NCBI RefSeq assembly: GCF_008831285.2
Contig: NC_045144.1
Location: forward strand, 13,257,858 to 13,321,857
Length of the DNA stretch: 64,000 bases
DNA from: Nymphaea colorata
Lineage: Eukaryota > Streptophyta > Magnoliopsida > Nymphaeales > Nymphaeaceae
Reading direction: 5' to 3'
Shown one piece after another: positions 22,465 through 34,448 of the stretch. Below the pieces are notes generated by a model. That model was not told where the DNA came from. It did not search any database and was given only the letters and a program-made list of their open reading frames with translations. Every line of letters begins with the position of its first letter. Position 1 is the first letter of the stretch. The position numbers and the translations under genes are program-made.

Positions 22465-22690
22465 TTACATGTGAACTCTTTTGACATTAAATTTTAGTAG
22501 TTTCTTGAGGCCTTGAATAAGGACTTCATAGTCTGTCATGTTGTGTGTGTAGACAAAATCCAGCTGGAGAAAATATGGTATCATTTCCTTTTCGGGCAAG
22601 AGTAGGAAAATTCTTATTCCTATTCCTGCCATATTCTTGGACCCATCGAAAAACATGGTGCATGCTGGTGTGGACTCTACATGCAAGATA
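22465..22690 (-). pseudogene. Second (additional) RNase H domain of a Tat-type element
   Basis: The minus frame reads TMFFDGSKNMAGIGIRIFLL, then THNMTDYEVLIQGLKKLLKF. This is an RVT_3/archaeal-type RNase H start (FFDGAxNxxGAGAGVVL, then TNNEAEYEALIxGL), with the first Asp present and the Glu within the TDYE motif. Plant Ty3/gypsy elements of the Tat lineage carry such a domain in addition to the ordinary retroviral RNase H, between it and the integrase. That is exactly its position here. Confidence 0.8.
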
Positions 22691-22884
22691 AGTTCATCCG
22701 AAAAATTTTCCTTTGCCTTGAGTTCTTCTGTCAGTGAAAAATCTGTTAGATTGTAGACTATTGCATGCCCTTTTGTAGACTTTTGAGCAATTTATTCTAG
22801 ATCATATTGCATGATGAGTATTGGCTATTTAGCGATTCGACCACTAAGAAATGGTTGTTCCAAAATATATTTGAGTGGATTTAA

Positions 22885-23151
22885 TCAACAGATTACTTTG
22901 ATTTGCATGAAATAAGCTAGTGGGTGAGTTCCTGACACATCCAAACCAATGCTAGACAAGTTTTCTTGACTGACGAATATCGTCGTTTCATATTGTATGA
23001 AGGTCATGCTTAGATAATATTTTGCATGTTCAATTTTACACCCTTCTTCATATTGGGCTAAAAATGTACCACAAATTGAGTCATTCATAGAAAAATATAA
23101 TAGAAGTGGTTTCCCAAATATTGGGAGTTGAAGGACCGACAAATTCAACAT
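22885..23151 (-). pseudogene. Gypsy RNase H (connection/RT_RNaseH) remnant
   Basis: The minus frame gives LPIFGKPLLLYFSMNDSICG, then EHAKYYLSMTFIQYETTI. This matches the ordinary RNase H after gypsy RT (PxxGKPLxLYLSVxDxAxG, xQAIYYLSKxFxxxExRY). The first catalytic Asp of the usual YLSVSD form appears as Asn-Asp. It is frame-shifted against the RT thumb upstream. Confidence 0.8.
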
Positions 23152-23950
23152 GTACTATTTTATGTGCTTCAAAATTTATTGGCAAGTGTGCCCCACACCT
23201 GTGAGCCAAGTTTGAAATGAATCTTTGAATTGCTTTAATTCTGTTTTGTAAGCTTCTTAGTTCTTTGAGAATCATTTGGGTGGGCACGTCAACTATTGCT
23301 TTAGGTTTTGCCGGATCTGTTTCAATCCTTTTTTTACTAACAATATATCTACGAAGCTTTCGTGATTCAACATCAAATATACATTTTTGCAGGTTTAATT
23401 TAAATTGGTATTGAATCAATTTGTCAAATACTTGCTTGAGAACATCAAGATGGTTTGTTCAAGTCTTGGATTTAACTAGGATGTCATCAATATATGCATC
23501 CATGAATTTATGCATTTGATCATGGAAGATTGTTGCCATTGCTTGCTGAAATATAGCCCATGCATTTTTGAGTTCGAATGGCATCATCGTGTAACAGAAG
23601 GTTCCTCAGGGAGTTGTGAATGATGTTTTTGGTTGACTTTGTTGGCCAGCTTGATCTAGTTATAACCTCAATAACCATCCATGAAGAAGAACATCTCGTG
23701 CCCCACAGTATTGTCCATCAACAGATCGATATTTGGTAATGGATAGTCATCTTTTAGAGCAGCTTTGTTGAGATCACGGAAGTCGATGCATGTTCTGACT
23801 TTTCCATTTTTCTTTGGTGCTACCACAATCTTTGCCAACCATTATGGATAGTCAATGGTTCTGATGAATCTTGCTTTCAATAGATCTAACCATGGCTTTG
23901 ATCTTGCCAATCTTCTAATCCTTCTTTGATCTTGTCATTGAATCTAGGGT
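23081..23950 (-). pseudogene. Ty3/gypsy (Tat lineage) reverse transcriptase
   Basis: Read on the minus strand across several frames: FIRTIDYP-stop-WLAKIVVAPKKN, GKVRTCIDFRDLNKA, then DDYPLPNIDLLMDNTVGHEM, MPFELKNAWAIFQQAMATIF, the catalytic box DAYIDDILVKSK (about 23490), and the thumb YQFKLNLQKCIFDVESRKL with RRYIVSKKRIE. These are the standard gypsy RT blocks, and the residue choices are those of Tat-type plant elements. At least one Trp codon (TPWGTF) has become TGA, and other stops and frameshifts are present. Dead. Confidence 0.88.
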
Positions 23951-26559
23951 CTAGCTTTCTGAGTTTTTGTTTCGTGGGCCTACTTCCAGGTTTCTAAGTT
24001 AGCTTATGTTCCACCAACCTTGGATCTAACCATGGCATTTCTATGTAGGTCCAAGAAGTGCCAACTTATAATTCCTTAAGTAATTTGACTCTTCAACACG
24101 AGGATAGCTCCTATTTGAATCACCTTATGATCTACCTTCGTCCCAATGTTTATTTTTTTGGTGTGCTCATTGAGCATAGTCGGTGGCTAATCTTCTTTTT
24201 GTAGTTGTACCAATTCAGCTGGTTCTAATTTTGGTTTTACTGCCTCTATTGATTCATAAATTTTATGTTCTTGAATCTCATGAGCTTTTGCTGGTTTTTG
24301 TTGCTTTTGCAATTTTGTGGGATTCATTATCAACTTGCGAGATTTACATGCCACATTGGCCCTACAAAAACACTACCTGTTTAGAAAAACAGTAGTAATG
24401 TGGCGATTCAAGTGAATGCATAAGTGAAAGAGCACAACTTTCTGAGACATGGAGCCTTCATCATTATTTTTTTAATTTTGGTTTTGTAGGAGCTTTCATC
24501 ACCAACGATGACAAAGAACCTCATCAAGAGTGGTTCTTGCACTGATGAATGGGAAAAAACTTGTATAAAATGAAGAAAATCTCAAAGTTAAGTCTTGAGA
24601 AGTGTTGAACAGATTTAGTAGCCTTTTGAAAACATTGTTATTCCAATAAAGCTTGTTGATCATTATAGTCACCTGAGGCGATGTTGAGGGCCTTGCACTT
24701 CGATGCTCACTACTTTCCTATGAATTTGAACTCTTGCAAGTTCTTGATCTAAAGTTGGTGCTTTTGCAAGATTAACCTTCCATAGTTTATGATCATTAGC
24801 TTTTTCACGTTTGGATTCTCAACGAGAACTATTTTTGACTTGGCTGAAGTGTTTTATATTGTGTACAATTTCTTTAGCTTTAGAGACTCACAATATTGCA
24901 GTGACACTTTTATGGCCTCAATAAAGACTTCATCAACATCATTGATAACCACCTTCTTCAGAATGACAAAATTGTTGAAGTTAATGACCTGATGCTTGAG
25001 TGTTCTGCCTCACAAGATGAGATTGTGTAGGGAAAACATATAATTGAAGAATGTCACCTCTCAGCTACAAAGATGTGGCGGTCCATACCATCTGGGGGCT
25101 CTGAGATCAAACTCCAACTCTTTCAGATTTCTTCTTAGTCAAAATTATAACTATCTGTTGATGTAAGATTTGAAATCCTTGTCAACGATGACCTAAAGTC
25201 AAAACCTCTATATGTCATTTTCATGGAAAACCACGTACCATCAATTCAATTATCCTTTGTTTTCTGAGACATATGAGTCTTTATTTTCCTTCACAAAATA
25301 GGATAGCATCATGCAGATAGTTTGAGTCATAGCATTGCTATCTTGCTAATCCAGCTACACCCGAGTAGAAGTCTGCTCGAGATTCACAATTGATGACAAG
25401 GTCCACAAATATGTTCGATTCCTCAACCAATGTGACTCTGCGACTTGTTTAGTAGGAATTGATAAGACAATCTTCACAACAACATCTCTTGGCAAATCAA
25501 ATGAGTGGGCTTGGTGAACTTGGGCTATTACTGGTATTGTTAGTATTACCTCCTTTTTATTCAACATTCTGAATTTGAATATGACCGCAGTTCTGTGAAC
25601 AGATATGAGGCCATAGTTATTCATGTTTTATTAGAGAATGATGAACAAAGGCATGCATATACAAAGGATGAAGGTCAAAATGAAGGGAGGCAACAAATGC
25701 GTAGATTATTGATGTTTGAAAAGAAAGATAGGACAATGGCAAAAGAAGCACACGACACATAATAAATAAGAGAACAAAAGAATATAATTTTGTTGATTCA
25801 AAATGTTTGGAGTACAAAAACAAATGTTTGGAGTACAAGAACAGACTCAACAACAATAAGGAATACGAGTGACACTCCTCCACCAAGATATATACAATCC
25901 AAACCTACTAAGTCGATCATGGGCAAGATTTCTCATTTGAATGATAGACCAATTTGCTACTCCCAAGGTGCTAACGTGGTTCCAACCTTCAAACCCCAAA
26001 TGTTGATTGATGACAGTAAGATTTCCTTTTGGGATATCAAAAGAAGTGAAACTGTATTCTGGAGTACTGAGCTATGCACCTCTTTGGGTGACAGGACACG
26101 ACAAAGAATGGTCCCAGTAGCAAAATGTCTATATACTGCTCATGGAATGTATACCTAGCAAGCCATGTACTCCATGATAGAAGTCCCACACGAGTTGCTT
26201 CTCAGTCATGTCATCCAACAACTAACGATATGCATGAAAAGAGAGTGTGTTATCACTATATGGCCCGAAATGTCACCCATCCTGGACTATGTGCCAATAG
26301 AACCATTCCTGTAAGAACCAAGTGCACCCTTCTATTGTTGACGACTGCGTCACTGCATATCTGGTGAGTCCCATGTATAAAAAGGCAAGTCTTGCCATGG
26401 CTACTGAAGTCCTGGACTGGTAGGCCCCCCACATTATGAATAATTGAAGTGTTTGAAGGTCTATTATGCCCTGCCCATTGGTGAAAATGAGTAATCTGAT
26501 AGTTCAGAAAAGGCCTTCTAGGTCCTCTTCTGAGTGGATTTCAGCCAAGTCAACATCTA
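23951..26559 (-). mobile_element. Interior of the Tat-type element, gag-pol linker, unrecognised
   Basis: This lies between the plant-mobile-domain-like part and RT, where protease and the rest of gag are expected. Minus-strand frames such as 25355-25624 (SFDLPRDVVVKIVLSIPTKQ) and about 24960-24800 (VVINDVDEVFIEAIKVSLQY) look like decayed protein but match no motif I can name; no clear protease D[ST]G box was found. Plus-strand open frames here are best read as shadows. Confidence 0.4.
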
Positions 26560-26995
26560 CTCCGTGGTGCCTCCTAGGTGAGCATGGATGTCCATGAGTT
26601 GGATATGCAGACTTCGGTTCTCTTACTTCAAATTCCAAGTCCTGAATCTAGTCAGCCTTTGGAGTAGTTCTTTGTAGTTGACCACCCTTTTGTAGATTAT
26701 GATCTAGCTTTCCACTATGTCTCTAGTGTCACTGTCGGATTGAGGAGGCCAAAGATGTTATTGAATTCATCTATGAGTGGTGTCATCTCTTCTTACAGAA
26801 ACCAGAATGTGTATGTGTAGGGTTTCATCTCTCTACTAGTGCATGAATCAATGGTCCATTCTCCTCCTTCTTATGAGGAAGGGTGACCAGTTCTAATCCA
26901 CAAATATCAAGTTATCTAGGATAAGCTGTCAGAAAATGCTCCAATCACTTTGAATACCATAATGTGGGAGGGACATTTATGGGGATGATCATTGT
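26560..26995 (-). pseudogene. Plant mobile domain (PMD/aminotransferase-like) segment in the gypsy gag region
   Basis: The minus strand reads K-stop-LEHFLTAYPR-stop-LDICGLELVTL, then ENGPLIHALVER-stop-NPTHT, and after a frame change FWF..EEMTPLIDEFNNIFGLL. Plant mobile domains have the form ...LxxALVERWRPETHTFHLPxGEMTxTLxDVxxLxGL, so the match is good. Three of the stops fall exactly where Trp is expected (TGG to TGA). PMDs are known from plant gypsy-type and MULE elements. It lies about 1 kb after the PBS, so it is probably the N-terminal part of this element's gag-region protein, but an independent insertion cannot be excluded. Confidence 0.6.
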
Positions 26996-27993
26996 GTCTG
27001 GGTCTCCTCGTAGGATGGAGTGTACGATATAACAGTGGAGATGTGTCTGAAAAATGCTGACTGGAAGACGAAAGACAATTTTGTTGGGGGGGAGGGGGGG
27101 CTCAAGTTAGGCAATTGATTAGGATCTTGAGATGGCCAGACTGGACTGAAAGTCACCATGTCTACCTCAGCTGACACAATAGAGAGATTCAGAACAAATG
27201 ATGGGCATGTTTGGCTCGTAATAGGTCAAGATAAATCCTAAGTGGTAAAATAATTGAATTTTAAAAATCTAGACATTTTTGACATAGTAAACTATAGGGT
27301 GTTTTGTTAACTACATCTAGTTTTTAATAAATTCCATGAAGTATGCATTCATTAAACAAACATGAAACATGGTTAAACACATATATGAATACAACACTCT
27401 CGAGAGACACAGTTCTAACATGATCGTTTTCAAAATGGGCTTGGATATCTACACTGGATTTCCTAAAATTTTTCATAATCATCAAAAACTTTATAACATA
27501 GTATGCCAACAAACTTGGATAAAATCCAACCTACGTGGGGCTTCTCATTCAGCTTGGGTCCTTACTATACACAACGCTACTTGCCGCAAGTACACAGTAA
27601 GGAAATTGTCAATACCTACCTCTAGTTGGTTAGTCTGGCCGTGGAACCCTCCCAAAGCTGTTGCTTAACAAGAAAGTAGTACGGCATTTAGACCGGGACT
27701 TTGCATAGGCCAAGGGATGTTTGAAATATGCATGCATGCTAAAAACAAAGGGCTCTAATACAATGGGGATAAGATGAAGATTAAAATCATGATAGGGCAA
27801 ACATTGTTTTCAATCAACTCTTGCATTGAGAAAAGGTATTTGATATGAATTTATGTGAACATGAAAAATCCTTCTCAATTCTAAGTTCTAAACATGTAAA
27901 ATGCACAAGCAACATGTGGACTCATAAATGGCTCTAAGGTAAGACGGCAATCACATTTGGACCATTAACACTTAATCAAGTAAAAAATGAGGA
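26996..27993 (-). mobile_element. 5' leader of the Tat-type element
   Basis: Between PBS and first coding remnant. It contains a G-rich tract (27086-27100, two runs of seven or more G). A short minus frame 27177-26989 (rich in Pro and Ser) may be the start of the first protein, but no motif supports that. Confidence 0.35.
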
Positions 27994-28014
27994 CGAGTTC
28001 CATCATGGTCGCCA
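27994..28014 (-). other. Primer binding site of the Tat-type element
   Basis: On the minus strand TGGCGACCATGATGGAACTC lies four bases (gaag) after the LTR edge. A PBS beginning TGGCGAC, said to pair with tRNA-Arg, is what I recall for Ogre/Tat elements; the TGG start pairs with the tRNA CCA end. Confidence 0.6.
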
Positions 28015-30905
28015 CTTCTGTTGACCATGCAAAATTTTGCAATCTTGCACGTCATGATAGTTCATATGGGATGAACATAAAATGATCAAAATATTTACTC
28101 ACCTTCGTATTCTCATTGCGAGAATGTACGAGAGATAGGACTCACCTTGTCGGTATGATATCTTACTGTTCCTGTTGCCTTTATCAGGGGTAATTAGGCT
28201 AAGGACTATATTAAGTGTTTAATGTCCCAAAGTGTGATTGTTGTCAAACATAAATGCAAAAGAGGTCCTGAATTTTAAAATAGAAAGATTTTAGAAATCT
28301 AAGTGGATCATCAGATATTGGAGAACATGAACTGAAAATTCTTGAATCAAGTAACATAGTTCATGGTTCGTATCATCATAGACCCATGCAAGAGTTAAAT
28401 CTTAGGTGGGTCTAATATGAATGCATGAAAAACTAGATTTGTTACATAATTGAGATCTGGTTTATTAAGTTTGGGATGTGAACCTAACAATATTTTGATT
28501 CAAAATTCAAATCTGAATATTTACTAAGAATGATCCAAACATTTACTATTTGATGCAGACATAGGGGTTAGATTTAGGGTTATTCTAATAGGGTATGAAG
28601 TTCAGATCCTAACTGAGGGTTGATCCAATTCATAAATGGGTCTTTAATCCAAAATTCATGATCTAAATCCAAAATGTGTTATAATGGTCCAATTTTCAAG
28701 GTTTAGATTCTAAAATCTAGAATAAGGATTTCAAATCTTGATCTAAATAGTCATGAGATCCAAATCCAAAAGGTTGATATGGAATCCAAATCTAGAATCT
28801 AATTATTATAACATTTAAGTTCAATAATATGATTCATTTGATCCAAGTTATATCCAATTCGAATCTCCTGCCTGATCTCAGATTCGATATTGAAATCCAA
28901 TTCATTAAGATCTAGATCCAATTCATCCAATATTCACAAGTCTAGCCTTATTAGCTTTTGGGTCAAATTTGGCTAGGTTTTGAGTCTACCCTGACTATGG
29001 TTTGGCTTTAACCTAACTAGTCTATACATTCATCTTGACTAAGGTTCAAAGTTAGGTACATCATTGTGGACTCAATATTAGGTCTTGGTTAATATATTGA
29101 GAGAAGAATATGGTTTTATATTGGTTTAATACTAAGGATTAGATCTAACTGTTCCTATAAAATTGCTATTTATTCCTTGTAGCTAATTTGGTTGGTCCTT
29201 AAAGATAGGCAAATGGAATCCAATCATCACGAAATTTTGAATGAAAGATCTCCACATAATAGATAATTCTGTCCAAGTGATATATCAGAAAAATTTATTT
29301 TATACAAAAAGTTTGGTCAAGAAATCTGGTGCAAAAAACAGATTTTCTATAGAAAATGGGGCAGAAAACAATTTTACTGCTATAACTTTTGCATGACTCA
29401 AAACATACCTAAACTAAGATTGACTTGAAATTTGGTCTGTAGCATCTCAATATAATAATAAATCAGTAGGACATTGTAATTTCAAAAAGTAATCAGAGAT
29501 CAAAAAATTATTGATTTGCCAATTTGGGACAGAAATATAATTTGCTCATGGAGTTTAACAATTCATGTTGCACGACTATAGTAATACAATTTGCTGAAGG
29601 AGTCAGAAATTTGTCTAATTACCTGAAAATATCAAAACAGTTTAACAATTCATGTTGCACGAATGCAAAAGTTAATGTAATGATGTCTAATGATCATGAA
29701 ACTTGATATACTTACTCTCTATATACTAATCTTCCAACCACATTTGAAATTGCCAAAAGAGATTATGAGGACAAAAAGATAAAGGCTTAAAAAATGGGCT
29801 ATTAGACAGTTCTCCACAAAAAATCAGAAAACAAGAAAATAGTTTGAATCACGAATTTAAAAGATATGTAAAGTAGGGTTAAAAAATTCATCTTGATGTG
29901 AAAATTGTTCTGTAGATTTTCTACATACCAGAGAATCTACAACAACTTACAGATCTGAAAAAAACTTCAAACATTAAAGTGAGGAAGTGGCTAAATTACT
30001 AAAAATCATCTTTTCTATAATGTACTGATCAAGCACACGACTTTGTGATCCTATTTGGAATAGATAGAAAATTTTATTTTGGCTGAAAATTTGAAGATGG
30101 ACTTATGATATGACAGAGAAACTAAAGAATTTTGAACCACTTACACAAAAAGTAATCCATGTGCAAAGTTGAGCAAAAATAATGTTTTCCGCAAAGTTCT
30201 GCAAAATGTTGTATAAAACAAATCTGACCAAAACATTGAATTAAAAGAAACATCAATATGAAATCATATAAAATTTTAGGTGGAATACTCTGAACTCTTG
30301 GCTCTTATAGAATTTAATTGGATCTCTGGATTGAGAGAACTAAGTTGATTAATCTAAGAAAAGTTCCAGACTTAGTTTGTCAGAAATTTGAGACAGAAAA
30401 ACTAGTTTGCAAAATCGACATGTTTGAGAAGACAAATCTTAATAAAAATGTATAAAAGATGGTAAGCACTCACTGGACTCATACATAAACCAGATATTTT
30501 TATGGATTGCAAAAATGATTTTTGGTTTTTGAGATATAGTTGGTTGAAGATAGGCAAAAATTAGGCTCATGACAACAAGTTTGATTTTCACCTAACTCAA
30601 AATTTAACATCTCTTAATTTATTATTTTATTGAAAATCCCTAAATGTGACGAAATTATCCATATGAATCAATAAACTAATCATATTAGAAGTAATAGAAA
30701 AGAAATAAAATAACATCTAAACACATAAATCTTATTAAACACAAATTCAATCAAGCAAAACAAGTACATATGCATGGAAATCAAGAACTACCTGCATGTG
30801 TACGTGCATTGTGATTTATGTATAAAGAAAAAATCTAATGAAGAACAAAGGGATGTGGAAGAGAGGGATGATGTCCACGTGAGATCCATAGACGAAAATA
30901 GAATG

Positions 30906-31003
30906 AAGAGAGAGAGGGAGAGAGAGAGAAAGAGAACAAGAGAGAAAAAAGAAGGAAGGAGAGAGAAATCGTGCCTTCTTCTTCTTCTTCTTCTTCTTCC
31001 TTT
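30906..31003. repeat. GA-rich and (CTT)n low-complexity patch
   Basis: A gagag-rich tract followed by seven or more CTT units. Open frames on both strands here arise from the repeat and are not genes. Confidence 0.9.
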
Positions 31004-31578
31004 TCTATTGCTGGTACATGTCCAAACCTTTGGAAAGCTCTTATAAAACTTAAGAAAATATGCCAAAAGAGAGGAATCTTATATTAGCAAAAGAAGGAAA
31101 AGAAACTAAATATAATGAGAGAGAAAAGGGAGAACTCACCTTGGAAAATATGCAAAAAGAGGGGAATGAAGGTTTGGACAACTCTCACCCCTATTTATAA
31201 TGATCTTGGCTTATTTTCATCCAATTCTAACCAATTAAAATTTTAGAAAATGGAAACAAGGATTGTTGAGATCCATTTAGAATCTAATCAAAGGCCCACA
31301 TTTTATGAGATAATATTGATTTTTGAAATAATTAGCAAGAAAATAGGAGTGGGGGTGGCGCTCTTAGGGTTCTTTAAAGATGATGAATAACCCTAGCCAT
31401 CCCTAACATTGATGGCCATGATCGATCTGGATCAAGTGGATCACTTCAGAGCTCTAGATTGAAGATCTGATGTTTGATCTGGATTTTGATCTAAATTCTA
31501 AGAATTGGTTTGGATTTTGGATTTAGATTAGAGGTTTAGATCTAGCTTTGGATCAAAAAAATTGATTTTGGATATCAG

Positions 31579-31725
31579 ATATGAGATTTAGATCTGAAAC
31601 CATGCATATTATAGATCTAGATTGCAGATTTGGAGTTTAAATTCAGGATCTAATATGAGATTTAGATGTGAAACCATTCATATTATAGATCTAGATTGCA
31701 GATTTGGAGTTTAAATTCAGGATCT
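31579..31725. repeat. 73-bp tandem duplication
   Basis: Two direct units beginning atatgagatttagat and containing tattatagatctagattgca and gtttaaattcaggatct differ at only two or three bases. Confidence 0.95.
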
Positions 31726-33405
31726 CAGATTCATGTGGAGGACCTGGGCTCAGCTTGGGCTCAAATGGGTTCAAGTTCAATGTTAGGAGGTTGACCTAGG
31801 CCTGTTTAGGTACCCAGTCCAACAAGCTTAGGTCAACTGGGTTTAGTTTTTGGTCAAACTATGTTGATTTACTCTAGGTTGGGCTCAAGGTGGGTTTAGG
31901 TTTTGCATAAACCTTATTGAGCTCAGTCTTGAAGCATGAATTATTTAAGTTAGGTTTATGTGGTTCCTAACTTACAAAAACGTGAAAATAATGCACATTT
32001 TGCCAAATGATGATTTTGCCCCTGGCGCAGAAACCAGACTTTGCAAGTTAGGTTGGGCATTAAACTATGTAGGATCATAGACAATGTGAAAATATGTGTT
32101 CACGTAAAATTTTATGGAATAATGACTTGATTTTCATTTGAAATTTTCAAAATTTACCAAGCTATAAATCTAAAATATGGAGGGTAAGATGGAAAAAAGT
32201 GATTTTAGCCTTGTTTGTGGGATATAGACACACTAATACTCTCTTTAAATGATGTTGAATCTGCTGGAGTGCTCATAATGAAAGTCAGAATCCTGGATTA
32301 ATCATAATTAGTTCTGAAGCCACAAATGATGACGTTTGAGTTTGGACAAGATTGTGTGCTTGATGGCAGTGATGAATTGTATAATCCAACACTGCTCTAT
32401 TCGAGCCAAAGCTGATAATACTTTATTGAGATGTTTCTGATCACATTGATGCGAAGAAATCAGCAATTCGAATTGTGGATTGTGAGAATTTCAGCTCAGA
32501 AGTTTGAGCTGTCACTAAGATCTCTAGATATGTTGGAGAAATGAGTGGAAGTGAATAATAAACTAGATTGTTGATGAATGAACCTGAATTGAGCTAAAGA
32601 TAGATTCTGACATGGATGAATATGTCATTTGCTCAGCATAAGTTAACTAACCTCAAATTGAGAGAATTTCAGCTGAGACACTCAAAATGTTGGAGAGAGA
32701 TTAACTTTGGTGTTAGGACAACTCTTTAGAGCTCAAATTAAAAAGAATTAATGGAAAAAAGCATTGAAAATACTCTCCTGACCCTAAGAAAACTTTAACA
32801 TGAGCTTCATGGGTACAGACAATGTGTCAGTAGTGAGAATTATGTAAATCACTCATCTGCTAAGCTCATTTCAGTTGAAATATATGGAAATGAGAAGTTT
32901 ACAATATAAATTTGGCAATAGAATTGCGGGTTTCACTGAAAATAGTTTTTTGACATTGAAAAAGGGTTTGAATGTAAAGTTTTTGAGATCAACAAATGAT
33001 CTAGTGTGAAGAAATTGCTACAAAACAATAGAAATCCGCCATTTTGAGCGAATTTCAACTAAGTATGAATTGAAAACTGGGTTGGGGAAGATCTTCGTGG
33101 TTTGCAAAAGTGAAAATTTTCATAATTGAAATGGTAAAAGATAATTCTTGGAGATTCTAGTGCTTTTCATGGAAATTTGATCAAATTTGGTTAAAATGAG
33201 GGCAATTATGGGTAAAATGGTCATTTCTCGACCATTGGCCGGCTGGGTGATCTGGTTGCAACTGCTTAACATTTGGGTGATGAACTTTGTGTTTGTATGA
33301 TCCTTGGCCTATGCAATTAAAATATTTTTAGAAAATCAACAAAAATTCCTCCATCAAGAGCGGTAAAATGGTTATTTTAACAATAAATAATTTGGGGTGC
33401 CTACA

Positions 33406-34448
33406 ATTGTAAATGTCGGGTACATCTATCCCTGGGTCACATTTGCAACTCTGTTCTTCAGGTCACTCCACCATGCTATCCACCGACTGCATAGCTTCCA
33501 AAGGAGTCAGATCGTCACCGCTACCGACAACAAGAAAGTCATTCCTTAGGATTGACAAGGTCTCTAAAATTTAAATTAATTAAATGTTAACAAAATTAAC
33601 ACACATCCCATCATGCAATCATGTATTAGCAGATCTAGAATATGAAATAAATATGTGATAAGATCATCACAACAAGATAGACATATAATACATGTATTGG
33701 TCAAATCTAGATGTTCAGACCGAAATAAATGAATAGATCCTCCAAGTGTTGCAGTAAATGAGAACTCAAGTTTCCAAATAGTAAGGATAAAAAAAAATCA
33801 CTCTCACACAACCATACACCTATTGCTCAAATAAGATTATTAACCCGTAAACCCACAGTTAATATTACCCATGAATATAAATATACAATGCACTAAATCA
33901 ATCTGATTAAAAAAATGATCAACATTAATCATCATATATGAATGTATGGACTAAATGAAATAAAAGAGCACGGGGTACAAGGCAGGCCCATGCATGCAGC
34001 TGCTCAGGAAAGTGGTTTTTTTTTCGTTTCTTTTATTTTATGTGTATAATGATGGAGAACGTGGTACAAGGCAGTCTCATGCTGCGGTTACTCACAAAAG
34101 GGCTCATTCCCTTTTCTTTTATTTAAATGTCATCTCACAAAAGAAATTTTAAACAAACACATGGCAATGCAAGGATAGAAGGTCATCATATTATATGAGA
34201 ATAAAATAAACTTATTAATATGTTCGATTCACCCTTCACCCAACATGTTGCAGACTGGGACCTACGACCTGCCTTGCTATGATGATCGAAGTAGAGAAAG
34301 CAAGCATAGCATTATGATGATCTAAGCAGAGAAAGCAAGCATAGCATTAGGCGAGCAGTGTAACATGCCATTCTTTGCTCCCTCAGGCGAGTGGTGCAAG
34401 TGGGCATAGTGGTAAAGTTTGATTTTCTTTTGATGAATAGAGTAAGGC
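33406..34448. other. Non-coding DNA with small repeats
   Basis: A 35-bp unit (atgatgatcgaagtagagaa, then agcaagcatagcatt) is duplicated in tandem at 34279-34348. The stretch around 33970-34010 (ggtacaaggcag, tgctca) recurs at about 34060-34095. No gene. Confidence 0.6.

Larger units (their letters stand above)
28019..33405 (-). mobile_element. 5' LTR of the Tat-type gypsy element, about 5.4 kb
   Basis: In element orientation the LTR begins TGTAGGCACCCC (33405 downward) and ends GGTCAACA (28019), giving canonical TG...CA ends, and it directly abuts the PBS region. At 5387 bp it is long, but LTRs of several kb are typical of the Tat/Ogre group. The interior has no credible gene. It is full of gatcta/gatcca words, holds two tandem repeats and a GA/CTT-rich patch at 30906-31003. 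No full-length partner LTR is present at the other end, and no 5-bp duplication could be checked. Confidence 0.6.

Noticed and set aside
25790-26367. Plus-strand frames of 122 and 80 codons
   Set aside because: They lie antisense to the decayed gypsy interior, lack motifs, and are probably shadows.
30788-31066. Overlapping open frames on both strands with Arg/Glu-rich or Leu/Ser-rich translation
   Set aside because: They are read from GA and CTT repeats inside the gypsy LTR; translation of simple repeats, not genes.
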